From Tubiluchus corallicola (Eukaryota > Priapulida > Priapulimorpha > Priapulimorphida > Tubiluchidae): a stretch of 64,000 nt of DNA. Positions 1 to 11,999 of this stretch are shown here, one piece after another. The notes under the pieces are model-generated. The model searched no databases. It worked only from the letters and a program-made list of their open reading frames with translations, and was not told where the DNA came from. Numbering within the stretch: position 1 is the first letter of the stretch; every line of letters begins with the position of its first letter. The position numbers were made by a program, and so were the translations under genes. Where the stretch lies: the NCBI GenBank assembly GCA_030141605.1, contig JAQGDQ010000181.1, positions 337,124 through 401,123 on the forward strand, read 5' to 3'.

Positions 1-282
1 TTTGTCTGTCAATAATTAAGCAGTTGACAAAGCAGTATACAATAATTAGGCAGTATACAAAAATGTTTCATTGTGTGGTAAATTCCTCTTTAAATACAGA
101 GTTAATTATCCCAGAAACTATTTTTTACATAGGAATAATTTGTGTAACAAAGTTTTTTTGACATTTGTCTGTCATCTGGTGACGTTAACAGAAAACAGAA
201 AAGTCATGTCGCAACATGTCAATTACTGCACGCAAAACTCAAACAAACATAAAAACAAAAGCTACTATCCTGCAAAAATGCA

Positions 283-3200
283 TCACCTGTTGGTGCTGTT
301 CACAGAAGCTTTTAACTTTGCTGGCTGAGTTTTATGTCCCGGCTCAGACTTGGTTTTCTTTGGTGGTAGTACAACTTGCAAACTAGGTGGTGTAGAGGGC
401 AGCACCTGTAACAAAAAATATTTTTGAATACAAAAAATACTTGTATACACAAAAATATGTTGGCAACAAGTTCAAAAAATATTTCAAGCAGCTCAAAATA
501 TTGCAGTAATAACATGTCACCATTATAAACTAGGCTGGAAGCACCAATGTGCTTGGATCCCGCAGGTCTACTTCTGATTTCTTGTAAAATTTAATGGTTT
601 TCATAAGAAAATCCTGGGACGCATTTATGGTTAACAAGGAATCCACTTTTCTGCAGTAAATTAGATGCACAATTTTGGGGCAGATCCATTTGAAAGAACC
701 CACAACAAGTAACAATGTATAAGGTAGATCAAATTGACGGGTGTGAAACATTTAGAGGAAGACAGGATGATTTTTTATATATTACCCCCTTTTTCAAGTC
801 GGAAAAAATATACATTTTAACACAATTAATACTGCAAAAGCGTTTCTGATAATTAAGTAATAGATTAAATACTTAATTAACGGCGAGTGAGCCCAACTAC
901 TGATGACATCACAAACTAAAATAGTTTTTAACAGCTAAAATATTCCAATATTAGATTAAAACAAAGAGTAGATTGTTTTGACCTACAGTTTAAGATTGGG
1001 TCTGGTTTTGCTTTAAAGGGAACATCCGAAAGCCATACTGGGAAAGAGAAAAATCAGGCTTCGTTATGGTCTATGTTAATAGCATATCAAACACAAAAAT
1101 AACTGACAACTAATGTTAAGCAAATGTATCGTTTTAGTTGCTCTAGACATCACAACAAACAACTATGTGTTAGAACAAATATGGAGCTTGGTAAAAAAGC
1201 ATAAAGTAAAATTCATTCCCAAATGCATCCGCCATTTTACTATTATTCAGTATTCTACTTTTTTATTTTGACAAGTGAACAAGTTAAAAATGTAATGTAG
1301 TTATACTGTTAACACGGCAGTTTTTATTAATTCTTGATAGATGTTAAAACTTACTCTCTGGTTTCTTGATGAACTGTCAGCTATTTTTTGCTCGTCACGA
1401 GGAACAATGTTACTAGGAGGTGCCTGATGACGATGTCGACGAGGGACGCCCGGCGAGTATTGAGGAGCTTGTTGTTTTGGTAGTACTTGGACGTCTTTCG
1501 CTCTATTTGATTTGGCTGAATCGTTCACATCAGCACACACGGCCTGCAAGTAATCTCTGTGTCAAACTGAGAATTCTGGATACATACACTGAAAGCCATG
1601 AAAGCAAACCAAAGAAACTCAAAGATATTTTAATAATGCATCATAGCCTCACAGGTCAAAGATGATGAAGGACACAAGCCATTTGCCTGCCGAAGACGAC
1701 CTTTCTCTCACTGTAGGAAAACCAGTAAGGTAAAAAAACTTTTATTAGATTTAGACAATTGTGATGTCGATACTACATCATAAATTTCAAATATCATTTG
1801 AAAATTAGGCAAAACACTCATTGGTTAACCTTAAATCAGTTCATCTCTAAACTTATTTAAAAACTCCTTTAGGAGAGCTTAAATTATATTATGGAGATTA
1901 GTAACCTTTCTTGCTTCACTAAAAACAAAAATTGGAATTTTCTCAAAATGCTAAAGTCACAAAATTTGACAAAAGAAAAGGGAAATTAGCAGTCTGAAAT
2001 CACTGCAAGGATCTAGCTAAAAGAAGGTAGAACTGCATATATGACCAGCAGGTCACACAAATGCAGCACACAAATACGTAAATTTGAAAAATGTAAAAAG
2101 AAAAATGAAAGCGTAAATTTTGCAAAGCTTTGCAGTTATCGGCAAGTAAAGACACAGAAATTTTCTGCCATTTATTGTTTAGTTTTTTCAAAAAAACATG
2201 AAAGATAGTTTAATCACAGAATGTGTATGCAAAGTGAGCTTACATTTGCTTAAAAACTCATAGTTTTGCACTTCCTGATCATATGGTGCCCACATTTGTG
2301 GCAGAGAGATGTTGTAAGGCAGAAAGAGAACCATGCTTATGTAACGTAATGTTTTTGCAAAACGTCACGATTGTTTACAAGTGAAAAAATACAGCCACCG
2401 TGATACAGAGTATCATAATCGTGAGTTGTCTGATAACACTCATAATTGGCTACTGAGTTGTGATTCGTTTGATTCTCACTGGTCTTTATTGACCATCTGC
2501 ACATCAACGGTAGTCATATAGCAGCACATTACAGTTCTTATGCATAGATCTTTGCGAGATGGTAAAATTCAAATCTGCACCACTTACCCCAAAAATCAAT
2601 AGGATCCGAGTTTGACCCATGTCCCCCTCTGGAACTTCCTAGATTATGCCGGGCCAAAAGAAGTTAAGTTAGCGGCAAGACAGACACACAGCCAGGCAGA
2701 AAGACAGACCAACCAATAATTCTATAGTTAGTCACTTCATAGGGACAATTATAACAATTTATTTGTGTGATTACCTGATGCTGTAGAAGGCAACTTGCTG
2801 GAAAAGCTTCTTCACAAAATTCACATGGCAACCATTCTTCATCTGCTTCCTGCTCTACTTGTTCATGCAAGACTGGCGAGTTTCTGAAAGACAAAGAACA
2901 ACTTATCATTGAACAAAGCTGACAAGACTGCAGACTTAACAACACGAGCTTAAAGGACTAAGAGGTCTTGTCAGCATTGCAGGTAACAAACACCAGTATT
3001 CTACAGAAAACAGATCACAAGATTTTGATAAAATTTGGCCATTTTTAACTAAAATCGATTGACAATTGTGAATTGGCTGAACTCAGATTAGTGAGGGATA
3101 TCCGCTGTATTTTTAAAATCGATTAACTGGCTACAAAACCAATTAGATACTCGATTATAATCAATTTAAAAGAAAGCAGGTGCATATTCGAATCACATGC

Positions 3201-6200
3201 TCTTACTTACGAGAAGCCTTCTCTTCTAAGCAGTGACGCCAGCGCACTAAGTTACTGCTAAAACATGACATCATATACAGTGGCGGCTTATGTGTAGGTA
3301 CTGCAGAATGCAGCACTCCCTATTTTCACTCGATATTATCGATAATATTTAATATAATAAATCTTTTTTCTTTAGTTCCTTTTTATTGGAACCAGAGCAT
3401 GTGAGGGTAGCATTGTTTGCTTCAGTGCACTCCAGCAATGCTTTTTTCTATTGTGCGCATGCGGCTATGAGCACATGTCTGAGCCCAGGTAGAAAAAGTA
3501 CTGTCACTCACACAGTTTGTTGTCAGTAGTCATGTGCTTATCGTGAATGGATCAAGCTTGAACTGCGACAATTTAGGCTATTAGTAAGCAAAAAACATTT
3601 TTTGTTTAGGATTCTATCAAGTTTATGCATAAGTTTTTGTATATTTGTTTAAAATTACAATTACAAATTACAACATTAAAATTACATATGTTCGTTTCAT
3701 TTCACATAGTATTTAAACAATGACTAAAAATTTTCTGAAGCAGCATCCACGGTAATTTTAGGCAGACTGCCACTGATCATATTATTTGATTTTACTGTAA
3801 TGACTTCTAAATTTGTAAGGTGATTTTTATGGATTTTCCGAAAAATGAGTTGAAAATGGTCCTGATAATACAATTGATTTGCATTAATAGCTGCAAAAAT
3901 AACTGATGATCGGAAACAAAAGCCCAAAGCAATTATAATCGATTAAATCCATTAATACAGTAGTTGCCGCTTAACAGACTCACTTTGGGACCGACGTGTT
4001 TTGACCCAATTAACCGACTGAACCTATTAACCAATGGGTGTAGTATTACTGCTATAGAAGTATGAGTCATCAGCTTACTACGATTCCTTTGTGCAGTTAA
4101 AAATTAGAAAAAAATATTTTAAAATATTAATTTGTAGAAGTTAATTAACAATAACAGATTCAAAGCAAAGCTAGCGTATTAGCGCATGATAAACGTACCT
4201 GTTTACAAACAAAATGGTACTTAACATGATTGTTTCTACATATATGATGCACAAAAGGGAAGTAAAGATGACATTAAAGGCAGAAAAAGCTGTTTGGGCA
4301 CATACAAATATCTTATTTTAACTATGTGAAGAAAAATTTTGAGTCAATTAAGTGAAGTTATTTGAGTCAATTATCGATAGTTTTTATGTATATTTGGATA
4401 GAAGCGGCCCCATTCCAGGCGTTTTGACTCAATTAAGCAATTGAGTCTATTAAGCGGCGCCTACTGAAAGTCTAATTGGTCTTGAAACTAACTCAGATAA
4501 ACCAATAAATTATGGATATGAATCGATCGATAATCAGATATTTCATTAGTGAAAAATGTGCATAGAAATTAAATGTAAAAACAAAAGAATTGCTTCGAAA
4601 ACACTCGAGCTTTACTTGAAGGAGAAAAAGGTGGTAAACCTTAAATTATCTGAGGACAAATTATCAACAATTTGGGGTTGCTCGGTGATGCTGGGTTCTC
4701 TGTTGACTTTGTTGTTCAGCTGTACTGTTGAGTCCTTTACAGTAGGCACCAAATGAGCTAGCTCGGTGTTGCATCCGGATTGGTGCTGGATCAGAACATC
4801 TGGATGGAACAACTCGTTGCAAAACTCACATGGAAGGGCTGATGAATTTTCTGCAAAGTAAGAGGAAGCATGTTGAGTATAGTTCTTCGTCGATGGCTAT
4901 TTCATACCACTTTATAACATTTTAGGATTTCGCCTTCTATTAGTTATAACATACCACAAGAAGTTTCATACTAGGACTGCACTGCTGGTGACAACATGTG
5001 AACAGCAGTGCAGGCACTAAAAGCACTACCCCATCAGTAATATAGCGTACAAATATTCTGGGATTTTCGAATTACCTATAAGGGGCCATACACATATAAC
5101 GATATCAAGTTTTCGGCCGATTTCTTGCCCACCTACCTTGCATTATAAGGTATTATATTAAGCTCCATCACCTATATATTGATAACGATATCACAACAAT
5201 GCAGCTTTTTTACATTCTATTCTTCCTCCTCCCAAGCATAGGATACGACATCATAAACAAACACAGTGAACCGAGATTTCTGACGATAATGGCAGCCTGC
5301 TGGGAACAGGACCAGCGCAAAATGGCTGCACCATTATAGCCGTCATCTGCTGCTAGCACGCACATGCATGAAAAAAATGTGAAGTCAGATAATGATATCA
5401 TGATAAATCATCTAACTACCATTCATAATAAAAGCATTATCATGTCTCCTGCCACCTACCAACCTTAAACTTCATATCGTTATATGTGGCCTCTAACCTC
5501 AAACTGAACTGGCCACTCACAATCTCACAACTTTCATATAGACAATGCTAGCAGAGCAAACTAATTTGTGGACAGACCCACATTTTAGATTTTTTTTCCC
5601 GTAAAAATTATCATGTTATTAGACCTACTCAGTGTGCATAGATAAGGCCCAATACATGACATACCATGCACTGTAGCCCTAGGACAAAACCCGTGGCTGT
5701 AGATGGTACATAAAAAGACGTCAATGACCAAAGGCTATTGCATAACCACATTTAATCTTTCCACCACTGTATTGAATAAATGAACTAAGTTCGACTTGTA
5801 CACTGCACGTGCACAGCAGTCGATACATGTGAAAAAATGTCATTTTATTTCAAGTCTTTCACTCTGTACGATCGGAGGTAACAGTGCATTCTACCACAAG
5901 GCAAACTTATTATTAAAAATTTTGAATAAAGTGATTTTAAGTCGTTACACGGTATCAAGATAATTCACTATGCCTAACAATTATCAATTACCAAAGAACA
6001 ATTACACAAAGACTTACCATCGTCAGACACATTAGGAGAGGGTGAACAAGGCGACAATGTGTCTCCTAGACTCAACGACGTGTCCCCATAGTGAACATCT
6101 TCGGCAAAATTATGCTTTGCCAGATGAATATCTGTATACACTTGATCCCCGAGACCATCTTCGGCACACAATTGCCATGCCAACGCTTCATCAGCATCCA

Positions 6201-9200
6201 TGTCTCGCAGCCTCTCCTCTTCTAAAATTCAAAAAATGATGTAGAAAGCAAACTTCTCCTCTATCAATCGTTATAAAGCACTGTACGTGGCCTTCTTAAT
6301 AAACTCACAAAAGACCAACAAGCCATGCAGGATTACAAGAACATGACAACACGACTTTGTGATACATGTATTGGGCACCCACACTTACCAAAATCGCATA
6401 ACAAAAAATGATAGCATAAGATTCTTTTCATTGAATCAAGGTCATCAAGGCTACTACTACCTGAAAGCTGCTTGAAAACTCAGCAAACTCATTAATTAGG
6501 TTATGACTGTGAATACCAGAATATTGATAAGCTATTGCAGCTTATTTCACAACAATTATTACCTGTTGTGAGTAATGAGTTAAAAGAAGATATTCTTAAA
6601 ATCTGGCAAACTAACATCAATAACAGTAATAACAGACAGTCTGAGTACCTTCCAAAATATATTAGTGAGTGGAAATCAAAACGAATGCTGGTATTGATTA
6701 ACAGCTATTTGAAAATCAAGCAAAGAGAAATAAATGCTTGCCTGATAAGATATTCTTCGAATCATCCAGTCTAGTTTTGCCAAAATATTCCGAAGCTGCA
6801 ACAGTTGGTATCTGATTTGTCCGTTTGTCCTGATTGTGTATATTATCAACAACAGACACGGTTGGCTTGCTGACAGTACTCTCTCGAACATTATTTGGTA
6901 CGGAAGAACTATCTGGTTCCTCGTGAGGTCTGCTGGGAAACTCTGGGAGGTATTCAGCATAGAAATCTCGAAACGTGTTGTCCGCTACTAGCACATTATA
7001 CCTGTTCTCGTCACTGCCTATTTCATCAAAAATTGTCCTCGAAATAGGTTTCCTTGCGGGGAAAGCACAGTTTGACACCTCGTGCTGTATGAGGTCTCGC
7101 TTTTGCACATATTGTCTGCATTTCTCACAAGACTCGGTTCGTGACCCGCACTGCACCAAATGTTCCTCTAGACTATCTCCACACAATTCCAAATCACAGA
7201 AGTGGCAAGGAACAAGACGCTTTGGACAAGTCAGCTAGACAGACGAACATTATAAAATAAACAAGTTGTACTGACATTACACTACTCAAAATAACATTCG
7301 GCAATTACAGTTATTCGCTATGTGTAAACATTTGTATAGTAAGCAGGTTTATATGGGCTAAAAAAATATAATCATTCATGAAGGTTAGGAAGCTTCACAT
7401 TATATTTCCCATTGAGAATGAAAATACGAATTTTTTTCCAAACTGCAAATTTATTCTAAGGCACAAGAAACACTTAAAAAATGACAACACTCTTCTACTT
7501 TATCATGACGTCATTATCAAGTGTTCTAATAGCAAAAACATGCAACATTTTTTTTAAAACATCACAAACAGTTGGGATAAATGCTTCAGTAAGCAAAAGC
7601 AAATAGTTACTGCAGTCTAAACATCTTTTAAGACAGTATCCAGTAGTAAACTGGGTTATCCAGCTACAAAAACATCATTAGCGTAGCACCTAAGAACCCA
7701 TTACTTTTTTGACCATTTACTATCAAAGTAATTCTTTTACTAATGTAACTGTTACTATTACATTTCTGAAAACTGTAGAACTCTCTACAGTAACAAGTTT
7801 CACTGTCAGAAAAAGAGACTAGTCACAGTTACAATTCACTCTCCACCAACAGAAAACTAACTAGTTAATGGAACCTGTTACAATTACGACTTAGTTTCCG
7901 AAAAATTGTAACTCATTGCGGTTACAGTTCCAAATTAAAGTATGTATAACAAAGTGCAAGCAAACAAGAAAGTGTGTAAATAAAAACTTGCCAGGTTTTT
8001 GGCAAATGCGTTTCAAATGCAACAAGGGAATTTCAAAGGTTATCTCTCAGTGAGTTCGTAGACGAGCAATTAACAAAACCGTAACATAAAAAGGAACGGA
8101 TTAACGAAAGCTTGAAAAAGCTTAAATAATAAAACAGTTTGTCAAATGTAGGCTCGAAGATATTGCACTCTAATAGTTTGTGTGTGTGTTAATGACCGTA
8201 TGGTCGTACACTCACCTCGCCCTACTCAAATTATTTTATTTAAAATTTATTAATGTGTTTGATATTGTTGATAGTTCATAGTTATGAATGTAAAGCAATT
8301 CAAAAATGATTTTAAAAAGCTTTCGTTGTTGAGCAGAAGTAAATCATATGATACGACTGAAACTGTTTTCTGTATATTTGACCTAAGCATTTATGCATTG
8401 ATTGATTTCAGCTGAAGCTTGAACAAGTTATCTTCTTGGTTAAACTGATTTTCTAATTTCAATTTAAACTAATAAATAAAATCGTTGTACTTTCACTGCT
8501 CTACCTCTAAATTTAGCTAGGCAATAACTGCTAAATTTCTTCATTTGTATAGTTATTCGGCGTATTTTTGTTGGCTCTGAATGCACAATAAATTATAAAA
8601 AAAATGATAACTACATATCATTTAAAAATTTACAATAACTACACAAAATTTGTAAATTTGTAACTACGTGTTATGCATATTTGTTTTAAACTGATTTCAG
8701 ATGGTTCTGCCATCGACTCGAAAGTTAAGCAACTACTGTACTACTACAAAAACTAGCTAAGTTACAAGGCGTTACAAAACTACTGTTCTGTTGAGAGTTT
8801 TCTCTCTGACAGCAAACTCTCAAGTGTGAACTGCTTTGCAAGTTACTGTCGGCAAGAAATTACAAACTCTCCTACAGTTGCGGTGAGTTGATTTACTATC
8901 TAGTGTGAACACCTAGTGCATTACTCTTGATGCTTCTCACAGTGAACAGAAACGGGAGTGTCAGCTCACGCTTACTATCGGAGAATAACTCGCAGTAAGT
9001 TTTGCTCTCTAGTCTGAACATGTTTGCAAGTTACATAGCGAGTTTAGTTAGCAAGAAAGCTCGCTAATCTGAATCTGCTTTTAGTCTTAACAAACCTGAT
9101 GATTCGCTAGTTGTGATTTCTCTACACCAGCATCACACAGCGAACAAGACACTACAGCATGATATTCATCATCATGATCTTGCAACTGATCCTTTGGAAC

Positions 9201-10526
9201 TGGTTCATCACATTTGCGACAAAGAATTATGTTCCGTGAACAGTGAACTTGATGCAACTGAAAATTGGCCAAAGAGACGTCCCTTTTGCTAGATTAAATT
9301 AAAAAAACTATCATTATACACAAAATTAAAATTACAGTTAAATCTAAAAACGTCCATGTTATTTGTTATAATAATAGTAACTATTATATGTATACATTTA
9401 TTCGCTTTGAATAAATTTACTCTGTTCTGTTGTATCCAAGAGTTTTCTTATTCCACTCTATTCTATACTATTTCACTCTTCTCTGACTCCACTCCGTAAC
9501 TTCATTCTGCTCTATTCTCATGTCACACCCTGTCGCAATCCCGTCGCACCCAAATTTACTCTATTCTACCCTATTTTTGTTCATTAGTTCTCTCTGTCGA
9601 AATTTTGATTCTTCTTTAGGTCAAGATATTTTTCTCCAATTTACTCTGCAGAAACAACAAGTTGGTAGCCATGTTGCAATGCCCACACCCAAAGCTTAGG
9701 CTTATCTGTTTTTTATCTAGGGGTAAGGTGACTACTCCTGTAATATAGCAGCATAACACATTAAAATTCATGAGCACTGTATTAGCTATAGACGATCACA
9801 CAAAGGCTGAAAATTGCCGATAGTGACAGGTTTTCACTAGGTGTCAAAATCCTGAGCTATGTATCTGATTTTGTGCATTTTTACCAAAATCAAAAATTAC
9901 AAAACTTATTCATTCTGTCCCCATGTTGCTATTCAACCAGATAACTAACCCATAAACTGCCACTGCTAAGGTTTTTAGACAAATGATGAAGCTACAGACT
10001 TTAATAACAGATATCAACCCTGACTGTCCTATACTCTGGGCACAAACAATAACCAATATCGTATTTAACATTTAGCACCTGTGCTTAATTAAAGGCCTGT
10101 CTGAGTAAGCGCTCCAGGAAAAATCATAAAAAATAAGAAGCACCCTTGTTTGAATAACCACCGAGGTACAGATTGCAAACAATAGCATTTATTAAACACT
10201 ATCTAAGTAATATGCAAGTCACCAAGCCAGTCAACTGGTGACAATCAAATGTGCAAGCTACTCGCCATCTGTAACAGGCAGCTAACAATTTTCATTATAA
10301 TTTTCAAGTACCGAGAACGACAGTATGCATGGGACTATGCTGTATTGTTACCTGGTGCACATAAGCAATAAGAGATTTAAAAATTAATAAGCTCCGTTTG
10401 AATAAGGACCAGTTGATTAATTTGGTTGAAAAACAGAAAGCCCCAGGCTCTAAAATGAGTAAACACAATAAATACACAGCATAGTGATACTTGCCAATTT
10501 GGACAAGTTTTGGAGTCATCTTCCAT
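283..10526 (-). CDS. TRAFD1: TRAFD1/XAF1-like TRAF-type zinc-finger protein, 8 exons, complete
   Basis: Exons in order: 10495-10526, 9096-9288, 6742-7234, 6018-6221, 4640-4850, 2775-2883, 1355-1543, 283-405. Phases agree at every junction and the sum is 1554 nt (517 aa plus stop). The N-terminus has Cys pairs and His-x3-Cys fingers (CPNC at residues 8-11, then HQVHC) followed by two more C-x2-C/H-C fingers to about residue 125. This is the finger array known in TRAFD1 (FLN29) and XAF1. Two C-terminal PCEFC fingers (about residues 314-335 and 397-420) are typical of TRAFD1; the rest looks disordered, with a basic Pro-rich tail. In vertebrates TRAFD1 dampens TLR and innate immune signalling; that role here is inference. 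The chosen ATG has a good context (AAA before, G after). Another in-frame ATG lies two codons upstream (10530-10532), directly preceded by a TAA stop. Introns 1 and 3 use GC donors. XAF1 is less likely because it is shorter and lacks the PCEFC pair. Confidence 0.88.
2990..4560. repeat. Dispersed AATCGATT-rich repeat in intron 5, with a nested pogo-like element
   Basis: The AT-rich block around 3030-3950 carries AATCGATT motifs and resembles 26,030-26,400 in the same orientation. Both contain the string CAATTGATTTGCAT, then GGAAA-CAAAGCCCAAA variants, at comparable spacing. The block continues after the pogo-like element (4467-4560, again with ATCGAT motifs), so the latter appears nested in it. 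No coding capacity was recognised. A separate hAT-like terminus (CAGTGGCGGCTTATGTG) lies at about 3280 without a visible partner end. Confidence 0.5.
3958..4466. mobile_element. Non-autonomous pogo/Tigger-like DNA element
   Basis: The left end reads CAGTAGTTGCCGCTTAACAG. The right end, inverted, reads CAGTAGGCGCCGCTTAATAG, so these are clear terminal inverted repeats of the CAGTA-plus-CGCTTA type known in pogo elements. A TA lies immediately left of the element but is not visible on the right. The first about 200 bp match, inverted, the 45,310-45,526 copy that carries a transposase relic, so both belong to one family. At 509 bp there is no room for a transposase. Confidence 0.7.
6740..6741 (-). 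promoter_or_regulatory. GC splice donor, intron 3 of the TRAFD1-like gene
   Basis: Exon 3 ends TTATCAG followed by GCAAGC. The phase (1) fits the next exon at 6221, which continues with an acidic stretch EEERLRDMDADEAL. No GT donor downstream of the coding stretch would preserve the frame. This is the second GC donor in the same gene. Confidence 0.75.
7235..9095. other. Intron 2 of the TRAFD1-like gene (no gene seen)
   Basis: This AT-rich intron carries no recognised coding exon. The stretch 7690-7930 is dense in GTAAC/GTTAC motifs on both strands. The stretch 8790-9070 repeats GTGTGAAC and GCAAGTTAC-type strings, suggesting decayed transposon or satellite-like sequence. Neither was resolved to clear termini or target duplications. 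Confidence 0.4.
9420..9600 (+). repeat. Pyrimidine-rich low-complexity tract
   Basis: Degenerate CTATT, CACTC and TCTGTT words dominate this stretch in intron 1 of the TRAFD1-like gene. There is no single period and no coding signal. Confidence 0.5.
10493..10494 (-). promoter_or_regulatory. GC splice donor, intron 1 of the TRAFD1-like gene
   Basis: Exon 1 ends TTG followed by GCAAGT. Joining to the acceptor TCTAG at 9289-9290 completes a Cys codon and makes the first CPNC zinc-binding pair, and the phase (2) matches. No GT nearby gives a sensible join. Apart from the C, the hexamer matches the strong donor consensus, as is usual for GC-AG introns. Confidence 0.8.
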
Positions 10527-11100
10527 TTTCATTTATATCTAATGTACTTGTTTGTACCAGCATTCTCTGTAAAATGCACTGATATGTCACTTTTTTTATC
10601 CAACTTTGTCAATTCATCAAGTTAGCTGAAAAAAAAATACAGAAAAATCACAAACGAGCAGTCAGATTGGGAACTATCCCTGTTTGCTATATTCGGTAAT
10701 ACCCTAATAAGAAGCACGACTGTATAGAATGCGTTAATAGTTGATTGATGTTATAGCAATTAGCAACGTCTTAAGTTGATGACGGAATGAAGCCCATAAT
10801 TATTACATTTCTGAAACCAAAATAAACAAAAAGCAAGAAGAAGAAAAATAGGGCCCTACTCCCGAAAAAAGTGTTGGATAGTATTGTAGTGTTAGTGATT
10901 GTATTGTAGTATTGTAGATAGTGTTAGGATAGATAGTATTGCAGTTATTTACGGAACCTTGACACAGGAGGGAGAAGGCGGCTATCTGACCTGAGCTGTC
11001 TTTCCTTTCCTGGCATTCATAAACAAATATTCAAGCCTGACTAGACTCAAGAAGGGTCAGAAGGTTCTGTTAGGGTGGCACTTGAACTAAAATGCCACTA

Positions 11101-11160
11101 TGGGTAGGATTTGAATCCAGAATCTCTGGACTGGCAGCCAAGTGCTATAACCACTTGGGT
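11101..11160 (-). repeat. tRNA-derived SINE-like fragment
   Basis: On the minus strand there is an A-box-like TGGTTATAGCACTTGG followed about 30 nt later by a B-box-like GGATTCAAATCC, the spacing expected of a tRNA or tRNA-derived SINE head. The flanks do not form a full acceptor stem and the B box is degenerate, so this is a SINE relic rather than a functional tRNA. The exact element ends were not resolved. Confidence 0.5.
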
Positions 11161-11978
11161 AATAAGAAAGGAAGAAAATGCGCAAAAGTCTTGACTGAAC
11201 CTAGATTTGAAACCAGAAAGCACTGGGTTAAAATCTGCAATGTCATGAAAACTACGCATCTGCACCTTGTAGCCCTTTCTACACAAGGCAAGACTGAATA
11301 CATCCAATTCCATGACCTTTAAAGCCCACAGCCCAAGGTTGTAATCAACACACAACACTCAATAACGAACCAAGTCCTACTTAGTCTCAAAGGGCTCAGT
11401 GAATTGACTTACTGCTTGCCTTGATCACAAGGGTCTATATGGCCCTTGAAATTAAGATTATAACTGAATTTTAACTAACTAGTATTACACTGTGACCATG
11501 ATTTTACTAGCACATACTCATATCTGTACAATACCTTTAAAAAACTTTAGTTTTTTATATTATAATAACGATAACTAGTTATAATACGTATAATAAATTA
11601 ATTACACATCTTCTATCCAGCGATCAAGACTTCATAATGACTGACTTCTATCCTTACGCTTTTGTCATCTGACACAGCACTATCAACTCCACAAATTCCA
11701 ATTTCAAGATAATCCGTACCGCTGCAACAATACTGAAAGCATAATAAACAAGTGAATAATATGGCAAAAATAGCTTAAAATAAAAATGAAAACGAATACA
11801 TTCTACAAAACAAAAACTGAAATATACAAAACTAAAACAAACTTTACTGAGAGTTAGAAATCAGAATGTGCAGAATCAAAACATGTACTGTATTTTTTGT
11901 GTACAACGTCATTTCGCGCATGCGTCGTAAATCCGAGACGTCAGACCTTTTTGTTTACATTCGCACAGTCGCAGCAGC

Positions 11979-11996
11979 ATGGAGAAATTTGTTTGA
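11979..11996 (+). promoter_or_regulatory. Five-codon upstream ORF of the phosphatase mRNA
   Basis: An ATG at 11979 opens a five-codon frame (MEKFV) that stops at 11994-11996, three bases before the main ATG at 12000. If the transcript starts upstream of it, reinitiation or leaky scanning would be needed to reach the phosphatase start. Whether the transcript includes it is unknown. Confidence 0.45.
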
Positions 11997-11999
11997 GAA

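Larger units (their letters stand above)
10533..11999. promoter_or_regulatory. Divergent intergenic region (TRAFD1-like / PPM1-like)
   Basis: This 1.47-kb spacer separates two head-to-head start codons and must hold both promoters and 5' UTRs. The part next to the phosphatase (11,880-11,970) has several CpGs, unlike the surrounding AT-rich DNA. A degenerate repetitive stretch of GTAGTATTG words occupies 10,870-10,950 and a tRNA-like SINE piece lies at 11,101-11,160. No convincing TATA box was identified. Confidence 0.45.

Noticed and set aside
11101-11160. Functional tRNA gene
   Set aside because: The A and B boxes are degenerate and the ends do not pair into an acceptor stem, so a SINE relic is the better reading.
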